From assembly GCA_030710605.1 (NCBI GenBank), contig CP092873.1:881900-945899 (forward strand): a stretch of DNA of 64,000 nt. The letters are read 5' to 3'. The DNA is from Cordylochernes scorpioides (taxonomy: Eukaryota > Arthropoda > Arachnida > Pseudoscorpiones > Chernetidae). The position numbers and the translations under genes were made by a program. How positions within the stretch are numbered: position 1 is the stretch's first letter; every line of letters starts with the position of its first letter. This document shows, one piece after another, positions 22,769 through 32,465 of the stretch. The notes under the pieces were generated by a model, which worked only from the letters and a program-made list of their open reading frames with translations, was not told the DNA's origin and did no database searches.

Positions 22769-23600
22769 TTATATTGGTTATCTCGTGTGTCTTCAATAAA
22801 GGTCACTGTAATATATTTCAGAGTTATTGTCTCAAACCAGATATACATGGTAAAAGGTACAACTTCCTTAAGTTTTATCCATAAGTGTATATTGGTTATC
22901 TCGTATGTCTTCAATAAAGGTCACTGTAATATCTTTCAGAGTTATTATCTGAATCCCGATATACATGGTAAAAGGTACAACTTCCTTAAGTTTTATCCAT
23001 AAGTGTATATTGGTTATCTCGTATGTCTTCAATAAAGGTCACTGTAATATCTTTCAGAGTTATTATCTGAATCCCGATATACATGGTAAAAGGTACAACT
23101 TCCTTAAGTTTTATCCATAAGTGTATATTGGTTATCTCGTATGTCTTCAATAAAGGTCACTGTAATATCTTTCAGAGTTATTGTCTGAATCCCGATATAC
23201 ATGTTAAATGGTACAACTTCCTTAAGTTTTGTCCATGAGTGTATATTGGTTATCTCGTGTGTCTTCAATAAAGGTCACTGTAATATCTTTCAGAGTTATT
23301 GTCTGAATCCCGATATACATGCTTAAATGGTACAACTTCCTTAAGTTTTATCCATAAGTGTATATATTGGTTATCTCGTATGTCTTCAATAAAGGTCACT
23401 GTAATATCTTTCAGAGTTATTATCTGAATCCCGATATACATGGTAAAAGGTAAAACTTCCTTAATTTTTATCCATAAGTGTATATTGGTTATCTCGTATG
23501 TCTTCAATAAAGGTCACAGTAATATCTTTCAGAGTTATTGTCTGAATCCCGATATACATGGTAAAAGGTACAACTTCCTTAAGTTTTATCCATAAGTGTA
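22769..23600 (-). repeat. 118-bp satellite array 5 (about 7 units, inverted)
   Basis: Same subfamily as array 4. Array 4 plus its flank and array 5 plus its flank form a tandem duplication of a roughly 1.2-1.4-kb block. Confidence 0.93.
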
Positions 23601-24013
23601 TATAAATAGAATCTGACCTTCGAGAAAACTATCCAGATCGATAAAATCAATATATTGATTATATTTTATTCTCCAATATATAGTTATCTGAAGGTAATTA
23701 AATATCCATTTATAGGTTAGAAATAGAAAACTATATTATAAATCAGTTAGAGGCCTAGATCTATTATCTTGATTGCAATCTAGGCTCGGATCAATTATAT
23801 AGAGATCATTCCTGGCTAATTTTAAGGTAATTTCTTTTTGTATTTTTCAAACATTAATGAATTTTGCATTGATAAGGCACAATTTGGACTATAGATTATG
23901 AACACAAGGTAATAAGACCAAATCCAAATAGTGTGTGATGTTTCGGTAACAGCATTGTTACCGAAACATCACACACTATTTATTTATTTGGATTTGGTCT
24001 TATTACTTTAGAA
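23600..24013. repeat. array-associated flank, copy 2, with perfect inner hairpin
   Basis: Matches copy 1 over its length with scattered differences. Its hairpin is better preserved: gtgtgtgatgtttcggtaac and its exact complement flank the loop agcatt, and outer 'aagaccaaatccaaa' pairs with 'tttggatttggtctt'. Confidence 0.88.
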
Positions 24014-24069
24014 TTTTGAATTGTTCAACGTTATAATTCGTCTTAGATATTAACTAAATACCTTTCTAG

Positions 24070-24520
24070 AAAGTTTCATCTCTCCACTGAATTATACCTT
24101 AATAATATATACACAGGAAATATAGGGTTAAGTTTCTTGTACCATTTCTATTTCTCTAGCTTTCGGCTAACAGCCCTTCAACAGGAGCACCTAGCAATAT
24201 AATTTCCAGTATTAAAAATAAAAAATGCATATCCTGACCAGGAATACATGTGCATTTCAGAAGGTAGAGCGCTATCTAGTGGAACAGAAATCAACTAAAC
24301 ATTGATATAACCTGTTACCTGATATTTGGACAACTCAATTTCTTGATAAATCAAGAAAAGACATCAACGAACGCGTTTCGCGCTGTTGGCGCTCGTCAGC
24401 GTGGAGTATTTCCAGTATATTTAGATGGAGTTTATACTTCTAGGTGCTCTTGTTGAATGTGTATTGGCATTTTAGCCTGAAAACTAGAGGAATAAATTAG
24501 TACAAGAAACTTTACTCTGG
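24070..24520. mobile_element. nested fold-back: outer inverted repeat around a family A element
   Basis: The outer arm 'gtttcttgtaccatttctat' with 'ctagctttcggctaacagcc' and 'caggagcacctag' recurs in inverse and degraded at 24450-24512 ('ctaggtgctcttgttgaa', 'tagtacaagaaac'). Inside lies a family A element (about 24225-24415) with a minus-strand hammerhead. Confidence 0.65.
24365..24404 (-). ncRNA. type I hammerhead ribozyme motif (family A)
   Basis: On the minus strand: ccacg, ctgacga, gcgc-caaca-gcgc, gaa, acgcgt, t (GUU cleavage triplet), cgttg. The core is complete. Stem I has one mismatch (C opposite T) and the outer stem I extension is not evident, so it may be weaker than the copy at 49442. 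Confidence 0.7.
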
Positions 24521-24769
24521 ATTACTTGTATATATTATTAAATTACCTTTTCTATTTATCAATATTCATATAAAGGTGTTAATATCATTTTAAAGTTTAA
24601 GAGAAAATTGCTATTAGAAATAAGAGGAGAAGGCGAGTGTTATGAAAGTTTTTTATTTGGAATACAAATTAAAAAAAAAATAACAATAAACTTTTTCAAT
24701 AGAAAGACAATTTAAACTTTTCCCAATGTTAAACATTCTTACGCAATTCTGGCCTTAACTACCCGTTTC

Positions 24770-25330
24770 ATGATTTTTCAGGATGCCTGAATGACCCGTT
24801 TTTTTGGTCGTTGAGGTACAGCTTGTACCACTGACGAGGGCCAACAGCTCGAAACGCGTACGTCTTCTTCTTTCTTATCTCCACACTTGGTGAAGTAGAA
24901 TGCGTCTGCCTTCGTCATTAAGACTGGGAGCACTACTCAGTGGCAGGCCGACTTAGCTCCAAAAAAAAATGGCCGCCTCTGACATGAGAAACAGACGCCA
25001 TGTGCAGCCGCTCCTAACATGGAGTACAAACGCTGATCATCCTGTATCCCTGGATCAGGAGACCTAACAGGGTACTATCAGCCGCGCCAGCTGAGCCAAG
25101 GTTTTTTAGTGAGCTTGTTATTGCTCCCCCTCCTCCTTTTTCATCCGGGCTTGGGACGGGCAAAGGCGGAGTTACGCGTACGTAATTACCCTTTCTTGAT
25201 TAATCAAGAATAGGTATTTGGCCAATTCTGGAATAATTAAAAATGAACGAATAGTTGATATTTATTCCTAAAGATAGCGAAAGCCATCAGCAACTTTCAT
25301 TTGCACGATAAGGAGATGATTTTATTTTCC
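24770..25330 (+). mobile_element. family A element interrupted by SINE-3
   Basis: The left part (24770-24863, 'ggtcgttgaggtacagcttg') and right part (25174-25330, 'cttgattaatcaagaatagg', 'gcacgataaggagatg') make one family A element when the SINE at 24864-25173 is taken out. The hammerhead region reads ctgacga, gggc-caaca-gctc, gaa, acgcgt, a; its stem I has lost two bases (cca instead of ccacg), so pairing there is poor. Confidence 0.8.
24864..25173 (+). mobile_element. SINE-3 copy, 310 bp, 10-bp target duplication
   Basis: Flanked by identical acgcgtacgt at 24854-24863 and 25174-25183, the signature of a target-primed insertion. Starts cttcttctttcttatctc and ends 'ttgggacgggcaaaggcgga' plus gtt. 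It is very similar to the copy at 60759-61070. No clear tRNA head is visible, so its promoter type is unknown. Confidence 0.9.
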
Positions 25331-25436
25331 TCAATTAAAAAAAAAAGTTAGTGATGAACGCTCCAGGAGGTGATAAGCTACAGATAGTGGGTGGCCACCT
25401 CGGCAGAAGGGGATGAAGCTTATATGCACAGTCATA

Positions 25437-25677
25437 GCAAATTCGATAATAACACAAAATTGAAACGACGTAAAGTGAAAATATCTGAAGGCGCAATCAA
25501 AAACAAAGGTGTTGCCATATTTTAGGGCAAAAAATAAATAAAGACTCGAATCCAAAACAACGCAACTTCGAAAATCTAACGACGCACAGTGAAAATCAGT
25601 AAAAATTAAGCAGCGACGCAACTTCGAAAAAAACGCAAAACGAAACGACGCATAGCGAGGTATTGGTATATATTGTA
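25437..25677 (-). mobile_element. MITE-1 second copy, truncated
   Basis: Inverse relative to 12772-13038. It shares 'aacgacgcacagtgaaaatc', 'gacgcaacttcgaaaa' and the terminal 'cgaggtattggtata'. The left end is missing. Confidence 0.75.
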
Positions 25678-25679
25678 AC

Positions 25680-26085
25680 AAAGTATTTATTATTGTATTA
25701 GCAGAGTATTATTTTTTATGTTTATATTTTGCTGTACTCTGTACACTTCCCTCTTTTGCTTATCTTTTGTTTATCACTCATAGTTTGTTCTTGCCTGAAA
25801 TAAATTGTTGTCTTATTCCGAAGTTAGTCTTCCCTAATTTTCCACGTGTATATGTATATATATATTAAGAAAACCGAACAATATTTTAACAGTAAAAAAA
25901 TCTATATTTTATATTTCTGAAAATAGAGTGAACCTTCCTATAAATATTCAAAATGTAGAACATATTAACAAGAGTTAACAATCGGAACTAAGCATATATA
26001 CATCGGCGCCATATATTTGTGGAAAAGACTTGTGTAATTCTTCAAAGCATCATCAATCTTGTAGTTTATGGTGGATTGTAAAAAT
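25680..26085. other. AT-rich spacer, nothing recognised
   Basis: No shared repeat or coding signal. Confidence 0.5.
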
Positions 26086-26700
26086 ATAGAATACTACGCT
26101 AGTTGAGAATAATACGATAGATGAGAGAGAGAGAGAAAGAAAGAATATAGAATACTACGCTAGATGATAATAAAGAATACTACGCTAGATGATATTATAG
26201 AATACTACGCTAGTTTAGAAAATATAGAATAATACTACGCTAAATTAGAAAATAGAAGAATACTACGCTAGATGATATTATAGAATACTACGCTAGTTGA
26301 TGATAAAGAATACAATAGATGAGAGAGAGAAAGAAAGAATATAGAATACTACGCTAGATGTAAATATAGACGAATACTACGCTAGATGATATTATAGAAT
26401 ACTACGCTAGACAAAAATATAGATTACTACGATAAATTAGAATACAGAATACTACGCTAAATTAGAATATAGAAGAATACTACACTAGATGAGAATATAG
26501 AATACTACGCTAGATGATATTATAGAATACTACGCTAGATCAAATTATAGATTACTACGATAAATTAGAATACAGAATACTACGCTAAATTAGAATATAG
26601 AAGAATACTACACTAGATGAGAATATAGAATACTACGCTAGATGATATTATAGAATACTACGCTAGTTTATAATATAGAAGAATACTACGCTATATGATA
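26086..26700. repeat. minisatellite based on gaatactacgctag
   Basis: The word 'atagaatactacgctaga' recurs about 20 times at irregular 20-45-base spacing, separated by tgatattat, aaattagaa or gagagagaaaga. A larger block near 26390-26520 repeats near 26520-26640. Confidence 0.93.
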
Positions 26701-26964
26701 TATAGCCGTAAAAACATCAGATCCACATGTCTACCTTCCCCATCCATTCCTCCAGCCATCCATTTGTCCCTCACTCTATTTGTCCATCTTACTTCATCCT
26801 TCATCGCCTATCACAGAAATTTCTCCATTAATTTCTATCCAGAGAAGCTCTCTGTGGCTCTCCTATCTAATCACCTAGAGCGGCCAATTTACCTCTTCCT
26901 CACTCCTATATCTATCAGACAGTATCATTACCAAGGTGGTTATACAACAGAAATATACTAAATA
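26701..26964. other. unassigned spacer
   Basis: An 88-codon frame (26695-26961) begins within the minisatellite and has no domain; not called. Confidence 0.4.
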
Positions 26965-27290
26965 ATATATATGTTATGATTATTTTTTGTTTTGTTGTTT
27001 AAAAAGAGAGGTAGGGAATTGAAGGTGTAGTCGTGAAAAAGGAAAGATTTTTATTTACCTTTCATAGTAGTTTTTATTTTGAATTACTTGAAGTAAATTT
27101 ACATATAAAAAATTATTTATCACAGCAATATAGAATTTATAAAATGAATTCCTATAATCATGATTTTAAAAAAATAGGTAGGGTTAACTACACATATTTA
27201 CAACAATTAATTAAAGTGGTATCTTCTAAATCTATGGTCAAAAAATGTAGATCAGTCAATGAATGAAAAATAAAATATATGTTTAAAAAT
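26965..27290 (+). repeat. family E dispersed repeat, copy 1
   Basis: Matches 33105-33410 in order: 'tatatgttatgattat', 'gaattgaaggtgtagtcgtg', 'ttgaattacttgaagtaaat', 'aatatagaatttataaaatg' and 'aaatctatggtcaaaaa'. Differences include indels, so neither copy is recent. Nature unknown. Confidence 0.7.
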
Positions 27291-27440
27291 AAAATAAAAT
27301 AACTGCATTTTAGAATATATAATTAATATATATAGTCACGACCGTCTTTCCTCATCGGCCGGCCGCCTCTGTCACGGATGCGCGCGCACAGGGAGGTCAC
27401 GTGCTCGCCGGCAGCCAATAAGAATAAAAATAAAAAAAAC

Positions 27441-27527
27441 TCCCTCGAGCCGGATTTGAACCAGCGACCTAAGGATCACCGTTGTAACATCTACAGTCCT
27501 CAGCTCTGCCAACTGAGCTATCGAGGG
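27441..27527 (-). tRNA. tRNA-Tyr (GTA) with 14-nt intron
   Basis: On the minus strand: acceptor ccctcga pairs with tcgaggg, discriminator A. D-arm gctc-agttggcaga-gc, anticodon stem gagga with tcctt, anticodon GTA (complement of 27492-27494), T-arm gctgg-ttcaaat-ccggc. An intron of 14 bases (27477-27490) sits just 3' of the anticodon loop purine, where eukaryotic tRNA-Tyr genes normally carry it. A run of eight T follows the 3' end on this strand (complement of 27432-27439), a good RNA polymerase III terminator. It looks functional. Confidence 0.93.
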
Positions 27528-27680
27528 ATACAAACTGTATGAATAAGTTTACCTTATAAAGTCAACTAATCCTATTTCTACACTATATGTATTAATATAT
27601 ATAGTCACGACCGTCTTTCCTCATCGGCCGGCCGCCTCTGTCACGGATGCGCGCGCACAGGGAGGTCACGTGCTCGCCGG

Positions 27681-27723
27681 ATTTGAACCAGCGACCTAAG
27701 GATCACCGTTGTAACATCTACAG
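27681..27723 (-). pseudogene. partial tRNA-Tyr copy (3' half plus intron)
   Basis: Carries the T-arm, variable region, 3' anticodon stem, the same 14-base intron and the anticodon loop. It then stops at 'ctacagt', joined directly to the Helitron-like terminus. The acceptor 5' strand and D-arm are absent, so it cannot fold as a tRNA. The junction on the other side uses the shared gccgg. Confidence 0.9.
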
Positions 27724-27889
27724 TCGGGTAAAACACGGGCGTTGCGCGGGTCATTCGGCTAGTATAATATATATATACATGATATATTATCATGATAATA
27801 TCATTTCTATTTGATTAACCAATATAGCAATAACACCATATATACCTATTTGTATACTATTTTATACTCTCTATATCAAATCAAAGAAA

Positions 27890-28455
27890 AAGGACATCTT
27901 CTTATTGTGCAACTAAAAGTTTCTGATGGCGACGCCATCTATCGGAATAAATATAAACTATTCGTTGAGTTTTAATTATTCCCTAATTAATTTAATTAAT
28001 GCACAAGAACCTATAGGACATGCAACAACTATCCTGGTGTGGAACTAACACCTACTCACATATTCTCATGTCCAGCAATGGCCGCAGCCTTGTAGAAAAT
28101 TGACTTAGACCCAGAGCAGCAGCTTTACACACCCAAGATAGAGAACATTGCTGTGATAGAGATGTATGGAGACATCTGAGGCTCTTCTTTGGACACGACA
28201 ACAACAACAGAAAATTGACATGGACCCAGAGCAGCAGCTTTACACACCCAAGATAGAGAACATTGGGACTGATGTGATAGAGATGTATGGAGACATCTGA
28301 GGCTCTTCATTGGACACGACAACAACAACAACAATTAAATTAATTTGTGAATAATTAAAAATCAATAATTAGTTGAGATATTTATTCCAATAGATGGCGG
28401 AACCATCTGCAACTTTTAGATACACAATCAGAAGATGTCTTTTTCTTAATTTATC
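27890..28455. mobile_element. family A element whose centre is replaced by SINE-2
   Basis: Inverted ends: 'aaggacatcttcttattgtg', 'gacgccatctatcggaataa' and 'aactattcgttgag' at the left, and the complement at 28350-28450. Between them, where the hammerhead would normally sit, are the SINE-2 sequences. Confidence 0.65.
28010..28335 (+). mobile_element. SINE-2, internally duplicated, (CAA)n tail
   Basis: Contains 'cagagcagcagctttacaca' with cccaagatagagaacatt and 'tatggagacatctgaggctc' twice, each followed by 'ggacacgacaacaacaac'. A single inverted copy is at 43960-44170. The caa-rich tail marks the 3' end. Ordering suggests a head-to-tail partial dimer. Confidence 0.75.
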
Positions 28456-28558
28456 TACCTAATTCCTGTACAATTTTACTTTTGTTCTAATTTTTATATC
28501 AATTTTAATTATTGTTTAATGCTCTCTTCTCTCTTTTACCATATTTTTATATTTACAA

Positions 28559-28843
28559 TACACCTATCCCCCGATTTACACGGTACTTGCTTTACACGTT
28601 TTCGCTTTTACACGGTTTTCCAAATAAGTTTTTTTTTATCGCACTATACTAAATGCTACTGTGATTGAACACATGCGCTGTGTGCACATCTCACGAGGAA
28701 TCCCGAGCTTATGTGCTGACTTGCTGCACACGCACACTGTGTCTGTATTTCTTCGCATAAAAATTTCGCGAAATTTTTAATTTTTCGATTTACGCGGTTT
28801 TTTTTAGGAAGGTATCTACCGTGTAAATCGGGGGATAGGTGTA
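28559..28843. mobile_element. MITE-2, TA target duplication
   Basis: TA at 28559-28560 and 28842-28843 flank inverted ends 'cacctatcccccgatttaca' plus cggta. The interior is AT-rich with 'acacatgcgctgtgtgcaca'. No transposase. A truncated inverted copy lies at 54590-54780. Probably a Tc1/mariner/pogo-type non-autonomous element. Confidence 0.88.
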
Positions 28844-28889
28844 TTTGAAAATTAATGTTTTTTTTAAATAATAAAATAAAATATTTGAT

Positions 28890-29275
28890 AATAAAAAAGG
28901 CATACATTGAATTGAATAAAATATTTATTTACCAATATTTCGGTTGGCTGAACGCCAACCTTTATCAAGGCATTACATTTTTGTATAAACAAACTCAGCG
29001 CCGCATAGTGTTATAATATCACAGTTGAAATAATTTTTAAAAATACAAAGTAGGTGGGGAAAATTTGTGCATGAAAAAAATAGTATAAAGTTACAGTTAG
29101 AATAAGTTAAATATCTTTAAATCGTTTTGAAAATTGAGAGAGCAATCCATACTTAAATCATTAGATATTAAAAAGGCACATATTTCTTGCTAGAGGCGAA
29201 GCGCGTCGGTATAAATAAATCTTTTATTCAATCCAATATATGCCTTTTTACTATCTAATATCTTAAAATACAGTA
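28890..29275. mobile_element. family P element with inverted ends
   Basis: The left arm 'caatatttcggttggctgaa' with 'cgccaacctttatcaaggca' and the right end 'attcaatccaatatatgcct' plus tttta belong to the Penelope-tail-like group. The interior 29000-29200 is AT-rich without coding signal. Confidence 0.65.
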
Positions 29276-29499
29276 TTAAAGGAGAGACAAATAATAGGGT
29301 TTATCTTATATTTTAAAATATTTGTTATAAAAGTACATAAAATATAATCCATCTATAATTCATTAAGATACAAATGTAAAAATAAGAATGAAATATATAG
29401 TTAAGTGAAGAGTTTCCTATAAGGAATATTTATTTAGCCGAGATTTAGAGAATTTCTGCCACCCTTCTGCCTTATTATTTTGTTCCATGATAATGTACT

Positions 29500-29790
29500 A
29501 CTCCAGGCGTGGCTATGATATTATTTTTTATCTATACTACAATATAATGCGGCTTATGATTGTAGAACGAAGTTTGACAACTATTCCGCAAATGTTTCTT
29601 TTGAACGAAAAATCATAATTTATTTTAAGGAGAAATAACGACTATTTCTAACCTTATGGATGAAGTATGAAAGGATGAATTGTAAAGAGTAATGATAAAC
29701 GGAAAAATAAAAGTATCCAGGGATGGGAATTTTTATATATTTTATTTCCCCTAAGAGAATATAGCTGCAACTTTTCGATCATAACTATTA
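29500..29790 (+). mobile_element. family F repeat, partial
   Basis: 'ataatgcggcttatgattgt', 'gaacgaaaaatcataattta' and 'gaaataacgactatttctaa' followed by 'gtatgaaaggatgaattgta' and 'tatccagggatgggaa'. The fold-back copies at 47820, 50500 and 52945 show the full structure. Confidence 0.7.
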
Positions 29791-29797
29791 TCTTGAA

Positions 29798-30095
29798 ACT
29801 AGGGGGTCGGTGGAAGGCTGGTTAAACCATTTGGTTTTCGACCACTGCGACCCGGGTTCGATTCCCGCATTGGACACTTTTTTCTGATTTAAAAATGCTC
29901 CAATGGCCCCCGAATCTTGCAAAAGTCCAACCCCACCAGCGAGTGCAAGTAACCAAACGAGGCTCTGGCACATTTGTAAATGCAAAGTCGAACTGTTTTT
30001 CACATGTGTAGACATGTGGTGCGCTTACAGTAAAAGCAGTCGCTAACTACCCACCAAGATTATCATGGCCTGTACCACGTGTACTAGGCATAATT
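29798..30095 (+). mobile_element. SINE-T, tRNA-derived SINE, best-preserved copy
   Basis: The head 'gggggtcggtggaaggctgg' resembles a tRNA 5' half with an A box, and 'gacccgggttcgattcccgc' is a B box. The body has 'ccaatggcccccgaatcttg', 'gagtgcaagtaaccaaacga' and 'gtgtagacatgtggtgcgct'. Other copies: 42805-42952 (-), 54866-55145 (+), 61120-61350 (-), 4335-4465. RNA polymerase III transcription is expected. Confidence 0.85.
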
Positions 30096-30119
30096 TTAAA
30101 AATATCTTGAAACTAACTA

Positions 30120-30310
30120 AATACACATATAAGTACATGAATTTTATGATATTTGGCATTGTTCCTTGGTATTTGGCCTACTCGATTTCTTGAAAAATCA
30201 AGAAAGGCCAAACACGAACGTGTTTCGAGCTGTTGGCCCTGGTCAGTGTGCATTAGATTGTTCCTCAGCGACCATAATTTTGTACCAAGAAGCTTCCTGA
30301 GAAATGTGTA
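30120..30310 (-). mobile_element. family A element, degraded, mutated hammerhead
   Basis: Landmarks 'gatttcttgaaaaatcaaga' and 'gcgaccataattttgtacca'. The hammerhead region (30212-30250, minus strand) reads cacactgacca, gggc-caaca-gctc, gaa, acacgt, t: the essential G of the CUGANGA box is changed to C. Confidence 0.7.
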
Positions 30311-30485
30311 ATATGTGTAAATATCCATAGAAGCATAGGGCGCCTCTCCCGTCAAAATAAACGCCAAAAAACTGACGCCATCTATTGACCGTAACCGCAA
30401 ACTAGCGGCCTCAGGTCGGTGACAAAGCCACAACACCAGCTTTGGCAAATTGAGAAGCGTCCATCTAGAGACCATGGTTTCGGGC

Positions 30486-32345
30486 TAGGGCTTCCAATCC
30501 TGGTACATATTTTCAATCCCGGGATTCGGGATTGCTTTTTTCTCAATCCCGGGATATCAGGGATTGAAAAACATTTTCGTCTTTCTACGCCAAGAGGTAT
30601 ATCGTTTCGTTCGTTATATTTTTAATTTTTTCTTTTATATAGTGCCAATGATGTGGCACTTACTTCGATGAAAACAACCTGAAAGCCATATATTTTGCGC
30701 CTGCTTATGAACTAAATCATTGCTTTTGGGTTACAGTTTGAAATTATCTGTCAATTACTGTACACACATCTGGAAAAAATTACTGTTCTTGGAACTCTTA
30801 GACCACATCTCTTAATACAGTGTTGGGCAGTAATCCATTCAAAGTAATACATTACCTTGTAATTACGATTACTTTGCAATGCATTACTTTGCAAAAATAA
30901 ATTAATTGCATTAGAATGTAAACATAATTACTCGTATTTCTATATATAATGATAGCAATTGTGATTAAAATTACTTGTAATTGTTATTATAGCAAATGTG
31001 ATGATGATTATTTGCAATTGTGATTATAGAAAATGTAATCATTATTGCATTTTGCTCAACTATGTATTAATGTTTAGAAAGAAGACAGCACCGTTTTAAA
31101 AACCATGAATTACTTTATTTTAAGGATAAAAATTCAATTTCGAGAAAGATTTGAGCGTAGGAAAGATAATTTGTCAAGAGTGTCATCATGCAAACTAGAA
31201 CGTATCCTATTGCATAGGTATCCAGAGGAGGAGAAGACTCTTTCCGATTCCACAGACGTTGGAGGAATTGTCAGCAAGTATTGATACACACTCTCTAAAT
31301 GGGGTCCTCGTTTGCCTGACTGAGCAGCTATATTAAGTTCGTGGTTAATCATAGTTGAGTAGGATGCGGAGTCTGGTGTAGGTATTGCAATTGAAGTTGA
31401 AGAGGCAGCCTCAATAGCTTCTTGCAATCGGCGCTCAATTGTAAGATGGTCATTCGATTGTGATGGCTCATGGCGTTCTTGTAAACTCCGAGGAAATTGC
31501 GAATTATCAGCCTGAATTTTATCTTACTTCGGCCATTTGTTCCTGTAACGGTTTAAGACGCAAAAGCAATTTCACGCTAAAGTCTTTGACCATCTTCTTT
31601 TTTTCTAACTGTGCTTGCGGATTGTGCAGATATTGGAGGACTAAAGATGTTTTATTGCATCGCTCTTCTAAAATTATCTTTTGAAACGATTTTTGCAGAT
31701 TTTTGCAGATCTTTGCTGAGAGAATGAGATTGTGCTTGCAGCTCCTCTAGAAGAAACTTTACTGTTGCTTCTGCAGTCAAATGTTTAAATGACAAAAAAG
31801 CTAGCGAGGATTTCACAAAATGAACAGCAGAGCAGTGCGTTCATGATGATCCATGCATACAGAGTACAGGATGGAGAGTATAAAAATAGATTTAAAAAAA
31901 TATATAAAACAATTTGGAGCCCAGATAAGAGGTAAGTGGCGGATCCATGTTACACGCAAGTCCGCCACAAAAATAAAGGGATGCCGCTACTATCTAAGAA
32001 GCCACTATTTGCATGTCAACAAAACCTGGGGGCCCCTCCATGTATACTGCTGCATACTCTCATTCTAGAGGCTGCCATTTTGGAAAGATCTTGCAGAATA
32101 ACCCTTCGTTATTAGTGCATGAAAATAATTTCAAATCTCTCAGAAAAAAAAAAGACCCGAAATGCAGCTGTATAAACAAAGCGTCAAAAGTGTGCTACCT
32201 CATCATCTGTTTGATTACCAAAATGCTAGATAAGAAAAATATATTTTTGAGCTGGTTTTCATGCACAAACCAGTAATCCCGGGATTTTTCGAGCAGAATC
32301 CCGGGATTTCGGAATCATTATTTGGCTCCGGGATTGGAGGCCCTA
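30486..32345 (-). mobile_element. hAT DNA transposon relic, 1860 bp, 8-bp target duplication
   Basis: Perfect 8-base duplication tttcgggc at 30478-30485 and 32346-32353. Inverted ends tagggcttccaatcc and, from the right, tagggcctccaatcc, each followed by repeated 'cccgggatt' palindromic words. The interior retains a short piece of hAT transposase (31134-31427, minus). The rest, including 30830-31080 with repeated gtaattac-like words, has no intact frame. Inserted within the hammerhead stem II/GAA region of a family B element. Confidence 0.9.
31134..31427 (-). pseudogene. hAT transposase C-terminal dimerisation domain fragment
   Basis: A 97-codon frame reads through 'YLLTIPPTSVESERVFSSSG', then 'LCNRIRSSLHDDTLDKLSFL'. 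This is the signature of the hAT-family C-terminal dimerisation domain, which ends shortly after this motif in intact transposases. The catalytic domain upstream is missing or broken, so the element could move only with help. The first Met is incidental. hAT identity is independently supported by the 8-base duplication. Confidence 0.9.
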
Positions 32346-32465
32346 TTTCGGGCTAATGGCCCTCGTCAGTCTAGGGCGGATTTTATTCCATGAGATCCAC
32401 ACGTCGGTCAATAGATGGCGTCAGGTTTTGACGTTTATTTTGACGGGAGAGGCGCCCTATGCTTC

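Larger units (their letters stand above)
27330..27762 (+). mobile_element. Helitron-like end with captured tRNA-Tyr and internal duplication
   Basis: A 90-base GC-rich block ('gtcacgaccgtctttcctca', 'gcgcacagggaggtcacgtg', 'ctcgccgg') occurs at about 27334-27418 and again at 27600-27688. The first is followed by a complete tRNA-Tyr, the second by a 3' half tRNA-Tyr. The region ends with 'cgggtaaaacacgggcgttg', cgcgggtcattcgg and CTAG at 27759-27762, closely resembling the Helitron 3' end at 20994-21029, though its hairpin is degenerate. Confidence 0.65.
30340..32465 (-). mobile_element. family B element split by a hAT insertion
   Basis: The left part 30340-30485 starts 'gcgcctctcccgtcaaaata'. 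The right part resumes at 32346 and ends 'attttgacgggagaggcgcc'. The two ends are inverted repeats. Without the hAT, the element is about 260 bases and contains a complete hammerhead core on the minus strand. Confidence 0.85.

Noticed and set aside
29798-29880. Functional tRNA at the SINE-T head
   Set aside because: Acceptor and anticodon stems do not pair properly and four copies share the same long non-tRNA body, so it is a SINE head.
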